A stretch of 10,245 nt of DNA from Candidatus Nanoanaerosalina archaeon (GCA_022729275.1 JALDAH010000032.1:1-10245), one strand, 5' to 3'; shown: positions 1 through 7,169, counted from the stretch's first letter. Numbers and translations: made by a program. The notes: a model not told the origin generated them from the sequence alone.

Positions 1-354
1 AGAGACATTAATCTTCCTATGGGGATTGTTTCTAACAATCAACAGGCCATAGTTGATTTTATAGCTAAAAATTATGCTGAACACAGCTTCAAATGTTCAT
101 ATGGTAGAGAAAAATCTCTGGAAGGTCTTTCGAGAAGAAAACCTGACACTTATTACTTAAAAAAATGTATGAGCGATATGAACGTCAAAAACCCTCTTTT
201 CATAGGAGATTCAAGTGTGGACATAGAAGTAGCTCACAAGATGGGTATTGATTCAGTATTCATAAGGAGGGAGCACAGGGAGGGATATTATGTTACAAAA
301 AGACCTACCTATGAGATAAAAAGTTTGGAAGATCTGCCAAAAATAATCAATTGA
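1..354 (+). CDS. HAD-superfamily hydrolase, phosphoglycolate phosphatase-like (5' truncated by window edge)
   Basis: The reading frame is open from base 1, so the gene begins before the window and only its last 117 codons are present. What remains is the second half of a HAD phosphatase core. The motif II strand reads GIVSNN, with its Ser at codon 11 from base 1. The motif III lysine lies in RRKPD. The motif IV acidic pair lies in FIGDSSVD, followed by the usual VAHKMGID helix and a short IRRE strand. The nucleophile motif DxD and the cap domain would be upstream. The spacing and the KPD...GDSxxD arrangement match the Gph-like group that hydrolyses small phosphorylated metabolites, but the substrate cannot be told. 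It ends 26 bases from the convergent gatB stop codon. The family call is secure; the specific function is not. Confidence 0.85.
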   Translation, partial: RDINLPMGIVSNNQQAIVDFIAKNYAEHSFKCSYGREKSLEGLSRRKPDTYYLKKCMSDMNVKNPLFIGDSSVDIEVAHKMGIDSVFIRREHREGYYVTKRPTYEIKSLEDLPKIIN

Positions 355-380
355 TTATCTGCAGTTCTGCTTTTAACCCT

Positions 381-1802
381 TTATTTCTCTATCTTTTTTA
401 TTATCATACGTCTTGATTCTCTAGGATCTGCCTTTCCACCGGACTTCTTCATCACTTGTCCAACGAGAAAGTTCAAAGCCCCTTCTTCTCCTTTCTTGAA
501 ATCATTGACCGCTTCATCATTGGAATCAATAACTTCCATTATGATATCCTCAAGCTCTGAACCATCGGCTTTCAGCATGTCCTCTTTCTCAACTATAACA
601 CTGGGATCCTCAGGTTTCTCTACTATTCTCCTGACAAGCTTCTCGGCGTTCCTGCCCGTTATTTCATTCTGTTCCAGCAGATTTATTATATAGGATAACC
701 ATTCACTCTCAAGATCTGCCTGTTTGTAGGTCAGATCGTTGTAATTGAGAGTCTTTTTCAACTCCTTGGTCATCCAGTTAGCTGTTAAAACAGTGTCGTG
801 TTTTTTGACAAGTTTTTCAAAGTCATCAGCCAGTTCTTTTTCAGTTACAAGAGATTCGGCTATCTCTTTTTTCAATCCATGTTCTTCCATAAACCTTAAA
901 CGTTTCTTATCAGGTAGTTCAGGTATATCGCTCTCTATCTCCTCTATTTTTTCCTCAGTTACCTCCAGTTTCGTGAGGTCCGGCTCTAAGATGTAACCAT
1001 ATCCTGCCTCAGACTCTTTCTGTCTCATCGAACGTGTTATTTCTTGTGAGGAATTATAAGCTCTTGTTTCTCTTTCTATATTTCTGCCCCTCTTTTTTAG
1101 GTTTTTCTGCCTGGTTATCTCATATTTAAGGGCTTTTTCTATACCTCTTGTTCCTGTTATATTCTTGACTTCAACCCTCTCCCCTCCTTCTATAGATATA
1201 TTGGCATCTGATTTTATTGATAGATCTGATGAGGGGTCGTATATTCCCAGGTATTCCATTATCTTGGTTAATTTCTGTAAAAATCTTCTTGCCTCTTCAG
1301 GGGTTCTAAAATCAGGTTTTGTAACTATTTCTATCAGAGGTATACCTGCTCGATTGTAATCAATAAGTGTGTAGTCAGAAGACGTTATATCTCCACCTTT
1401 ATGGATAATCCTAGCCGGATCTTCCTCTATGTGAAGCCTCTTTATCCTTATCTTTTTCTCATGATTGCCAAGTCTTGTTTTAAGTTCTCCATCCTCACCG
1501 ACAGGTATCTCGTGCTGGGTTATCTGAAAGTTCTTGGACATATCTGGGTAAAAATATGTCTTCCTGGAGAATCTCACCATGTCGTTTATATCACAGTTAA
1601 GTGCCAAACTTGCCTTTATCGCATATTCAATAACTTTTCCGTTGGTTCTTGGTTTACTGCCTGGCATACCAAGACATGTTTCGCATGTATGAGAGTTTGG
1701 TCCATCCGAGATATCTGTAGAACATCCACAAAATAGTTTTGATTCCGTATCAAGCTGTATGTGTGTCTCAAGCCCTATCTTAATTCCATCGTCGTTCATC
1801 AT
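381..1802 (-). CDS. gatB: Aspartyl/glutamyl-tRNA amidotransferase subunit B
   Basis: GatB is the tRNA-binding kinase and transamidase subunit of GatCAB, which phosphorylates the side-chain carboxylate of mis-charged Asp-tRNA(Asn) or Glu-tRNA(Gln) and amidates it with ammonia channelled from GatA. The N-terminus has the family hallmark GLETHIQLDT. The zinc-site cysteines follow at residues 25, 27, 40 and 43 (FCGCS and CETCLGMPGS). The cradle domain has the YNRAGIPLIEIVTKPD and SDANISI motifs. The helical tail and YqeY-like C-terminal domain end near residue 470, with GALNFLVGQVMKKSGGKADP conserved. At 473 aa it is full length. The ATG (1802-1800) overlaps the gatA TGA in an ATGA arrangement, indicating translational coupling; a second ATG follows immediately, so the start is uncertain by one codon. 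Confidence 0.97.
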   Translation of the reverse strand: MMNDDGIKIGLETHIQLDTESKLFCGCSTDISDGPNSHTCETCLGMPGSKPRTNGKVIEYAIKASLALNCDINDMVRFSRKTYFYPDMSKNFQITQHEIPVGEDGELKTRLGNHEKKIRIKRLHIEEDPARIIHKGGDITSSDYTLIDYNRAGIPLIEIVTKPDFRTPEEARRFLQKLTKIMEYLGIYDPSSDLSIKSDANISIEGGERVEVKNITGTRGIEKALKYEITRQKNLKKRGRNIERETRAYNSSQEITRSMRQKESEAGYGYILEPDLTKLEVTEEKIEEIESDIPELPDKKRLRFMEEHGLKKEIAESLVTEKELADDFEKLVKKHDTVLTANWMTKELKKTLNYNDLTYKQADLESEWLSYIINLLEQNEITGRNAEKLVRRIVEKPEDPSVIVEKEDMLKADGSELEDIIMEVIDSNDEAVNDFKKGEEGALNFLVGQVMKKSGGKADPRESRRMIIKKIEK

Positions 1803-3208
1803 ACCACCTTAGGTCTCTCAAGGGTTCCAAAATCACTCTCAAAAGCTTTTGCCGCGGCAACAATTTTATCCTCTCTGAAATGATCTCCTATAAGATGCAT
1901 GCCGACAGGCATTCTATCCACCTTACCGCATGGAACTGACAAATGAGGTATCCCAGCTAGATTAGGTCCTACTGTAAGTGTATCCATAGCATAAATCTCT
2001 ATCATTTTGGTTTTTCTTGCTTCAGCAATCTTCGGAGCTATTATAGGCATAGTGGGCGATGCAATTATATCGTAATTCTTAAAAGTCTCCTTGTACTCCT
2101 CAATAATCAACCTTCTCACCTTCAGGGCTTTAATATAATATGCGTCCTTGTAACCTTCCTGTCTCAAGAAGTGTCCCAAAAGAACCCTTCTCTTGACCTC
2201 ATCTCCAAAACCCTCCGATCTTATTTCTGAAAAGTATTCGTTAAAGCTCTCTTTCTCAGTATCTTTCTCTATACCGTATCTCATACCACAAAACTTAGCC
2301 AGATTGGTTGATGCTTCGGACATGGCGATTATGTAATATGTCGGTACAACGTATTCTTTTGCTATCTTGGGCATGTCTACCTCTTCAACTTCCGCTCCAA
2401 GATCTTCATAAACTCCTATGGAATCCCAGAATTTTTCCCTAACTTTCTTATCCATTCCCTCAAACTCTATGTACTGTCTAGGAACAGCTATCTTCATTCC
2501 TTTCACATCGGGTTTTACTTCTGCCAAACTACCATTTCCCCTATCTAATGTTGTGAAATCCTTCTCATCCTTGCCTGATATAATGTCAAGAATTAAAGCT
2601 GCGTCCTCCACTCTTTGTGCCATTGTCCCGATCTTATCCAAAGAATTGGCGTAGTCGATTAAACCATACCTCGACACTTTCCCATAAGTTGGTGTGATAC
2701 CTACAACTCCGCAGAAAGCCGCAGGATTTGATATTGATCCTCCAGTTGATTGCCCAAGAGCTACATGCGGTTGATCTAATGCTGATGTTAGAGCTGCCGC
2801 ACCTCCAGAGGAGCCGCCCGTAACTCTCTCTGTATCATAAGGATTTTTGGGGATTTCAAAAGCTGAATTCATACTGAAAGTTCCGAATCCGAACTCGTCC
2901 TGGTTGGTCTTGGCGAAGATATTTCCCCCTGAATTCTGAATTTTCTTTACGACTGTAGCAGTTATTTCAGGACGGTAAGTTTCAAGTATCTTAGAGCCTG
3001 CTGTGGCAGGAAAACCCTCAACACATATATTGTCCTTTACGGATACCGGCAAACCTCTAAGCTCTCCTCCATTATTCATTATAGAAAAATCCTTTGAACG
3101 GATGGCACCTATTTTTTTATCGATTTTATTCACTTCTTCTTTCAGACCTTTAAGATCAAAACTTTCTCCTTTTTTTAGACGTTGTCTGATACTTTTCTCC
3201 GAACTCAT
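1799..3208 (-). CDS. gatA: Aspartyl/glutamyl-tRNA amidotransferase subunit A
   Basis: GatA is the glutaminase of GatCAB, an amidase-signature enzyme that releases ammonia from glutamine for GatB. Numbered from the ATG at 3208, the catalytic lysine is K58 (VSVKDN), the cis-serine S134 (GGSSGG) and the nucleophile S158 (TGGSI), with the usual 24-residue gap between the serines. The glutamine-binding regions (MRYG near 309-312; YAMDTLTVGPNLAGIP near 406-421) are present. Oddly, the signature normally reads SDTGGSIR; here it is QSTGGSIS, so the conserved Asp and Arg are both Ser (S154, S160). The active-site triad is intact and the protein is otherwise normal in length (469 aa). A TTG lies one codon upstream, but the ATG fits better with the ribosome-binding site. 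The gene is coupled to gatB by a 4-base overlap. Confidence 0.97.
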   Translation of the reverse strand: MSSEKSIRQRLKKGESFDLKGLKEEVNKIDKKIGAIRSKDFSIMNNGGELRGLPVSVKDNICVEGFPATAGSKILETYRPEITATVVKKIQNSGGNIFAKTNQDEFGFGTFSMNSAFEIPKNPYDTERVTGGSSGGAAALTSALDQPHVALGQSTGGSISNPAAFCGVVGITPTYGKVSRYGLIDYANSLDKIGTMAQRVEDAALILDIISGKDEKDFTTLDRGNGSLAEVKPDVKGMKIAVPRQYIEFEGMDKKVREKFWDSIGVYEDLGAEVEEVDMPKIAKEYVVPTYYIIAMSEASTNLAKFCGMRYGIEKDTEKESFNEYFSEIRSEGFGDEVKRRVLLGHFLRQEGYKDAYYIKALKVRRLIIEEYKETFKNYDIIASPTMPIIAPKIAEARKTKMIEIYAMDTLTVGPNLAGIPHLSVPCGKVDRMPVGMHLIGDHFREDKIVAAAKAFESDFGTLERPKVV

Positions 3209-3213
3209 CAAAA

Positions 3214-3228
3214 TACCTCCTTACCTCC
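3214..3228 (-). promoter_or_regulatory. Duplicated Shine-Dalgarno in the gatA leader
   Basis: Read on the minus strand, the leader carries GGAGGTA twice in a row, separated by one base, with the inner copy about 6 bases before the gatA ATG at 3208. This supports that ATG over the TTG at 3211. A TATA-like sequence lies at about 3255-3265, inside the end of the upstream small gene's 3' region, which would give a short leader of about 25 nt containing both copies. Most other genes in the window lack any such site. Confidence 0.7.
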
Positions 3229-3270
3229 AATATTAAAATGGATTCAGTCCGAATCTTAAATAAATGTTCT

Positions 3271-3552
3271 TCACCCTTTCCTCTTAAAAGATGCGAATAA
3301 CCCTCCAAAAACCACGGAAGCGATTAAAAAACCGGCTGTATGAAATAAAACCTCTGGAGAATCCTCCCAAATATGTGCAAAAAATCTTTCGTGTGGATTG
3401 TGAGAGTCAAAATGTACTTTGCATCTTCCAGTATCTCTGCCACACACTGCATGACCCTTTCCCTCTTTCTCCCTGAAATGTATCTTCAAAACTCCTCTAC
3501 CCATACTTCTTCTCCACTCATTTGACTCCTCAAAATAACTAACCTCTTTCAT
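3271..3552 (-). CDS. Small His/Cys-rich protein with C-terminal membrane anchor, function unknown
   Basis: I do not recognise a family. The 93-residue protein has a polar N-terminal part with an unusual density of possible metal ligands: H25, H34, C37, C44, H47, H51, H54, H60 and H71, with the pair spaced C-x6-C in HAVCGRDTGRC. A single hydrophobic segment (about residues 68-87, ending FGGLFASF) is followed by the basic tail KRKG. That layout suggests a tail-anchored protein with the His/Cys domain in the cytoplasm, though topology is inferred. A TATA-like box at 3576-3582 is about 27 bases from the ATG, consistent with a leaderless mRNA; the ATG at 3556 is out of frame and quickly stops. The gene precedes gatA by 62 bases on the same strand but gatA has its own promoter-like sequence. 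Composition and promoter support a real gene. Confidence 0.65.
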   Translation of the reverse strand: MKEVSYFEESNEWRRSMGRGVLKIHFREKEGKGHAVCGRDTGRCKVHFDSHNPHERFFAHIWEDSPEVLFHTAGFLIASVVFGGLFASFKRKG

Positions 3553-3575
3553 ACATTTTAATTATTCTCAAACAA

Positions 3576-3582
3576 TTTTAAG
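3576..3582 (-). promoter_or_regulatory. TATA-like box for the small membrane-anchored protein gene
   Basis: The minus-strand sequence CTTAAAA sits about 27 bases before the ATG at 3552, placing predicted transcription initiation at or next to the start codon. Confidence 0.4.
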
Positions 3583-3645
3583 TCTATCAGAAACTGTATT
3601 GTCAAAAATTTTGATTAGGATATATCTGTAAAAAGACTTAGGATT

Positions 3646-3677
3646 CAGTTTAACGCTGAAGTGTTCAGCGAAATCTG
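3646..3677 (+). other. Strong bulged hairpin in the divergent intergenic region, possible small RNA 5' end
   Basis: CGCTGAA (3654-3660) and TTCAGCG (3664-3670) form a perfect 7-bp stem around a GTG loop. After an AA bulge the stem extends through CAGTTT (3646-3651) pairing with AAA-T-CTG (3671-3677) with one bulged T, giving about 13 pairs. A TATA-like GATATAT at about 3618-3626 lies 25-27 bases before the 5' side, so a transcript could begin at the foot of the hairpin. A second, weaker pairing joins TAAGTTA (3697-3703) with TAACTTA (3745-3751). It could be an independent small RNA or simply a structured region between divergent promoters. No known RNA family is recognised. Confidence 0.4.
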
Positions 3678-3765
3678 GTATTCGGTTTTCATATGTTAAG
3701 TTATTCAATTAAGTGTTATCACGGAGACAGACCATAGTCCATCTTAACTTACTACCTACCTTCCC

Positions 3766-3775
3766 GAATAAAAAA
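3766..3775 (+). promoter_or_regulatory. TATA-like box for the Cys-rich protein gene
   Basis: An AATAAAAAA tract centred near 3770 lies about 26 bases before the ATG at 3796. No Shine-Dalgarno sequence is seen, so leaderless initiation at that ATG is likely. Confidence 0.4.
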
Positions 3776-3795
3776 AACCTTAAACGGTGTTATCT

Positions 3796-4821
3796 ATGGA
3801 AGAAAAAAACGAAAAAAATCCGGTCGACATACCTTTTATTTTGATGGATTCAATTATGGACTCCTTTGACAAAAAAATACTTAATAATATTTCAGGTCAA
3901 CTCGAACACAGTCCTCTAGAAACTCATCCATGCCGGATGAAAGATGTTTTGAACAAATCCGAACTTCCAAAACACTTGAAAAAACTTCCTTTAGCCATCA
4001 GCGTTTCAAAAAATTCTGAGATGGATTGGAGAAATGCTTTTAAACAGCTTGAGATGCTTGAAGAGAGTTCTCATTTTGGACCTGTATGTATACTAACCGA
4101 TTCAAAGATAGGAAAAGAAATAGCTGGAAGACTTGGTTTATTTAGGTTAAGAAAAATAGTTATATACAATATTGATTCTGAAAAAATGGACAAGGAAGTA
4201 GTTGTTAACAGTGTTGAAAACCTTGTATTGGAACGTGTACCTCTACTCATAAACCTAAAAACCTCTGAAATTAAAGATAACAACTTAGAAAATCTGTTAA
4301 AAGAACTTTCAAATTTAGGTGCTAAGTACTTTTCTTGTCCAGATAGAGAGGAGTTATTTGAGCATTTACCCGAAAGAAACAACGTTTTTCTATTCAGAAA
4401 CCTCAGCTGTGGTATAACAAATGCATTAGGTCTAAGCTACGATTACAACGTCAAGTTCTCCTACCCCGAGAAAGCAAGGTGTGTTGAATGTGTCAACTTC
4501 CAGAAGTGTACATCATACGCCAGCAACTGGGAAAATGATGAGTCAATTAATGAAATCATAAAAAAAATAGGGATAAAAGCTGAAATAAAACATGTAAATG
4601 GAAAAGAGGACAGCAACAGTTGCAAGATATACAAAAGATGTAACAACATATGCTCGGACTGCATTTTAAACAAAGGTACAAAATTGGTCATAAAAGGTTC
4701 TTACTCCAAAAAATTTTTGAACATACTCAAATGGTTGACCGGGATTGAGGTGGAACCAACAGACGAATTAACCGGTTTAAATCTGACAGACAAAGAAATA
4801 AACAAACTCGAAGATTTTTGA
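3796..4821 (+). CDS. Unrecognised protein with C-terminal double cysteine cluster (possible Fe-S or zinc protein)
   Basis: I cannot assign a family. The 341-residue product has an alternating strand/helix pattern across about residues 60-205 (strands at LAISVS 66-71, GPVCILTD 95-102, IVIYNID 121-127, PLLINLK 149-155, VFLFRNLS 197-204), reminiscent of half a TIM barrel. The C-terminal part has two cysteine clusters: C229-x2-C232-x5-C238, and C276-x5-C282-x3-C286-x2-C289. These could hold iron-sulphur clusters or zinc; the first partly resembles SPASM-type auxiliary clusters of radical SAM enzymes. No CxxxCxxC radical SAM motif exists in the N-terminal half, so radical SAM activity is not supported. 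A GTG start at 3787 is possible, but the TATA spacing favours the ATG. It has its own promoter and terminator, and is followed on the same strand by the NrdD-like operon. Confidence 0.75.
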   Translation: MEEKNEKNPVDIPFILMDSIMDSFDKKILNNISGQLEHSPLETHPCRMKDVLNKSELPKHLKKLPLAISVSKNSEMDWRNAFKQLEMLEESSHFGPVCILTDSKIGKEIAGRLGLFRLRKIVIYNIDSEKMDKEVVVNSVENLVLERVPLLINLKTSEIKDNNLENLLKELSNLGAKYFSCPDREELFEHLPERNNVFLFRNLSCGITNALGLSYDYNVKFSYPEKARCVECVNFQKCTSYASNWENDESINEIIKKIGIKAEIKHVNGKEDSNSCKIYKRCNNICSDCILNKGTKLVIKGSYSKKFLNILKWLTGIEVEPTDELTGLNLTDKEINKLEDF

Positions 4822-4838
4822 TTTCTCTCGATCTGTCG

Positions 4839-4859
4839 TTTTTAATATACCATTTTTTT
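4839..4859 (+). terminator. T-run terminator after the Cys-rich gene
   Basis: Two T-tracts, T5 (4839-4843) and T7 (4853-4859), lie within 40 bases of the stop codon. Archaeal RNA polymerase stops at such oligo-T runs without needing a hairpin. Confidence 0.5.
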
Positions 4860-4863
4860 ATAA

Positions 4864-4871
4864 TTTAAAAA
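4864..4871 (+). promoter_or_regulatory. TATA-like box for the NrdD-like/ThyA-like operon
   Basis: TTTAAAAA is centred about 26 bases before the ATG at 4893, with no ribosome-binding site between. This predicts a leaderless mRNA and separates this operon from the upstream Cys-rich gene. Confidence 0.45.
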
Positions 4872-4892
4872 CCAAAATGTCACTAGTCGCTC

Positions 4893-6506
4893 ATGACTAA
4901 AATAAGACAAGAGGTGCTAGAGCTTTTCAGGAAGAACTCTGAAGCAGATTTTTCTACATCCCGCATCGCTAGAAAGATATATAATAAAGAGTACGAGAAA
5001 GTTCTTGATATCCTATCAGGTGATTTTCCCACCAAGGAAGAGAAAAAGAAAGCAAAGAGAAAAAAATCCAAGATACACAGGAGGATACTACATCACCTAA
5101 ACAAGCTAGTGGAACGAGAAATACTTGAAGTCACCAGGAGAGGTGAAAATGGCGAAAAATTCTTCGGTCTGGCGATTGAACCCGGAGAAGAAATAGTCTA
5201 TGACACAGTCAGGAAAAAGAAAGTAGAAATCTCTCGTCCTGTTATACCATCACTACCCATAGAAAATCTTGGGAAAGAAGGTACGATAAAGAGATTGGAG
5301 AAAGACAACTGGATACAGAAATTGGATTCGATCATGCTTGAGTCCAAAAAATTCGATAAAAACAACATTTATCACGTCATAACCACTTCACTGGATTATA
5401 TAAACGATGTTCTGGGCATCAATTCTTTCGAAAACGTTGTCTCTGAGCTTTCAACCGATGAATTAATGAAGTTCTTCCACAAATTGACGAGAGATCTAGA
5501 TGATTTCAACAAGGCAGTATCCCTGATAATAGACTTTTCAAGACTTGAAATAGACGATAGGAAAAAATTTCTCATGATTCTGAAAGACATCGAATATCAT
5601 CAAAACCTGAACATGGTGTTCGAACTTGACTCGGGAACCCTTAACCAGCAGAAAAACTATTTTGAAGAGCTTGTACCGATTATCTCGGACCATAATATTT
5701 ATTTCAAAAACAAGAATATAGATGATGTTCCGTTGTGGGTTGGACATGCAGGTCCATACACGTTTAACAAGAAAAAATGGGAAAAACAGAAGGAAAAAAC
5801 CAAGATGGCTAACTCCCTGTGCTGTTCACAGTCAACACTTTTTGTGGATTTCAAAAAGTTTATGGGTCATAAAAACAGCTTGGACAGAGAAAATTTCCGG
5901 AATTTGTTTGAAAAAGCATATAGATCTCTTTTCATTGGAAGTTCTATACAGAGAAAACAAAAACACAGTCTTTTCAGCAAGATACTCAGCATAAACGAAG
6001 AAGGTAGTAGAAAAGAATTCTTCATATACAGCAGGAACTACCTAAGGACATGGAATTTAGAGACTATTTCATCTAGATTTGACAACAAGACCGCTGTAAA
6101 TCTTCTGGAACACCTGAAAAAAGACATGGACGAGTTCTGTGCTGCAGAATCAACTATCTATAAGTCATGTGGAATGCCTATAGAGTTCAAGATAGCTATG
6201 GCTCCAGGATATGGGGATAAACCTGAAAAAATACTTTCAAGAGAAAAAAATAAAATACCTTTGGTCTCAGGAGTTGAAGATATATATTCTGAGTATTTCA
6301 GAGAGACAGTTGAACTTAGGGACAGGCTTTCACACGTAAACGATGGAGGTAATATCATCACGATAAGAAGAAAAGGAGGAGCCTCCAATTCCGACATCAT
6401 ACAGGAAATAAACGCTATAATCAATACATATGGATTCAAACTTTTCAGGTACCAGATTGGAAACTCTTTAAATAAGGATTCAAGTATTGAGAGGTTTTTA
6501 AGATGA
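4893..6506 (+). CDS. Winged-helix protein with a divergent class III ribonucleotide reductase (NrdD)-like C-terminal half, no glycyl radical motif
   Basis: Residues 1-95 read as a winged helix: helices at 1-13 and 21-31, a very basic stretch (about 48-64), then a recognition-type helix and a wing near 78-93. The rest is not a family I can name with certainty, but the order of elements from about residue 305 on resembles NrdD: STLFVDFKKF (314-323) in place of the TINLPR strand region, followed by a helix ending in IQRKQK; EFKIAMAPGYGDKPEKI (431-447) in place of the ATPAEG segment; IYSEYFR (464-470); DGGNIITI (484-491) in place of TGGTxxHI; then a terminal helix and strand. A CC pair is at 310-311. 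The chain stops at 537, before the place where NrdD has its zinc site and glycyl radical (RVxGY) segment, and there is no ATP cone. Enzyme activity by the normal mechanism is therefore unlikely. It may be a DNA-binding nucleotide sensor. Its TGA overlaps the next ATG. The NrdD link is inference from pattern. Confidence 0.7.
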   Translation: MTKIRQEVLELFRKNSEADFSTSRIARKIYNKEYEKVLDILSGDFPTKEEKKKAKRKKSKIHRRILHHLNKLVEREILEVTRRGENGEKFFGLAIEPGEEIVYDTVRKKKVEISRPVIPSLPIENLGKEGTIKRLEKDNWIQKLDSIMLESKKFDKNNIYHVITTSLDYINDVLGINSFENVVSELSTDELMKFFHKLTRDLDDFNKAVSLIIDFSRLEIDDRKKFLMILKDIEYHQNLNMVFELDSGTLNQQKNYFEELVPIISDHNIYFKNKNIDDVPLWVGHAGPYTFNKKKWEKQKEKTKMANSLCCSQSTLFVDFKKFMGHKNSLDRENFRNLFEKAYRSLFIGSSIQRKQKHSLFSKILSINEEGSRKEFFIYSRNYLRTWNLETISSRFDNKTAVNLLEHLKKDMDEFCAAESTIYKSCGMPIEFKIAMAPGYGDKPEKILSREKNKIPLVSGVEDIYSEYFRETVELRDRLSHVNDGGNIITIRRKGGASNSDIIQEINAIINTYGFKLFRYQIGNSLNKDSSIERFLR

Positions 6507-7165
6507 GTAAGTTGGATAGCGATTCAACTCTTGAGCTCTGGAGAGAATCCCTCAAACTCATAATGGAAAATGGAAGGGATTTCAATGATGAAGATGAAAG
6601 AGTTTGCAAGGAAGTTTTCAATCTGGTTTTGAAACTTGAACCCGATCCAAAAGACATCAAAGAACCTATAAAAAAATTGAACGAATTCGAAAAATGGATA
6701 TATCCTTCTCTGGACGAGATAAAAAGCAACATACTTTCAAAAGATGCTTCGATCGGTTACGAGTATTCATATGGAAACAGGATTTTCGCATTTCCTGGGA
6801 AAAGTTCAAAGAAGGATCAGATAAACGATTTTATTGTACCTCTACTAGAGGAAAACAAGAACTCCAGAAGAGCTGTTATCACAGTCTGGAACCCTCTGAT
6901 GGACGGAGATATTTTCAAAAAAGAGGTTCCTGGAGTTGTGAGCATAGATTTCAAGTTAAGGTTCGGAGAGCTCAACGTGACGGAGATAATAAGAAGTAAC
7001 GATATTTTTTATGGATGGCCGGCGAACATCTACCAAGTTTACTGTCTTCAGAATTTTGTCGCGAAAAAACTTGGTGTTGAGCCAGGGTTTTTGACAACTA
7101 TATCAACCTCTGCTCATATATTTGAGGATCAGGAGAAATACATAAGAAAAGTTCTTGACGACTGA
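6503..7165 (+). CDS. Thymidylate synthase-like protein (archaeal form) lacking the catalytic cysteine
   Basis: The 220-residue protein has the fold landmarks of archaeal thymidylate synthase: YGNRIFAFPG (90-99), the phosphate-binding SRRAVITVWNP (121-131), RSND (164-167), GWPANIY (171-177) and LTTISTSAHIFED (197-209). These supply equivalents of E. coli R126/R127 (R122, R123), R166 (R164), S167 (S165), D169 (D167), N177 (N175) and H207 (H205). The nucleophile position, normally PC(H), is here PGV, with G144 in place of Cys. The usual Tyr two residues after the His is Phe (F207). The G144 codon GGA (6932-6934) needs two changes to become Cys, so a single sequencing error would not explain it. 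Without the nucleophile it should not methylate dUMP by the standard route but could still bind a pyrimidine nucleotide. Translation is coupled to the NrdD-like gene by an ATGA overlap. It ends 4 bases from a convergent HTH gene. Confidence 0.85.
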   Translation: MSKLDSDSTLELWRESLKLIMENGRDFNDEDERVCKEVFNLVLKLEPDPKDIKEPIKKLNEFEKWIYPSLDEIKSNILSKDASIGYEYSYGNRIFAFPGKSSKKDQINDFIVPLLEENKNSRRAVITVWNPLMDGDIFKKEVPGVVSIDFKLRFGELNVTEIIRSNDIFYGWPANIYQVYCLQNFVAKKLGVEPGFLTTISTSAHIFEDQEKYIRKVLDD

Positions 7166-7169
7166 ACAA

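Noticed and set aside
3796..4821. Radical SAM enzyme (NrdG-like activase)
   Set aside because: No CxxxCxxC or variant occurs; the cysteines are in the C-terminal third with different spacing.
5722..5994. Overlapping plus-strand reading frame inside the NrdD-like gene
   Set aside because: It lies in an alternative frame of a well-supported gene and its product has no recognisable features.
4893..6506. Functional anaerobic ribonucleotide reductase
   Set aside because: The C-terminal zinc site and glycyl radical motif are absent, and the N-terminal half shows a winged helix in place of the ATP cone.
6503..7165. Functional thymidylate synthase
   Set aside because: The nucleophilic cysteine is glycine, with no nearby substitute; C181 lies in a helix after the GWPANI motif.
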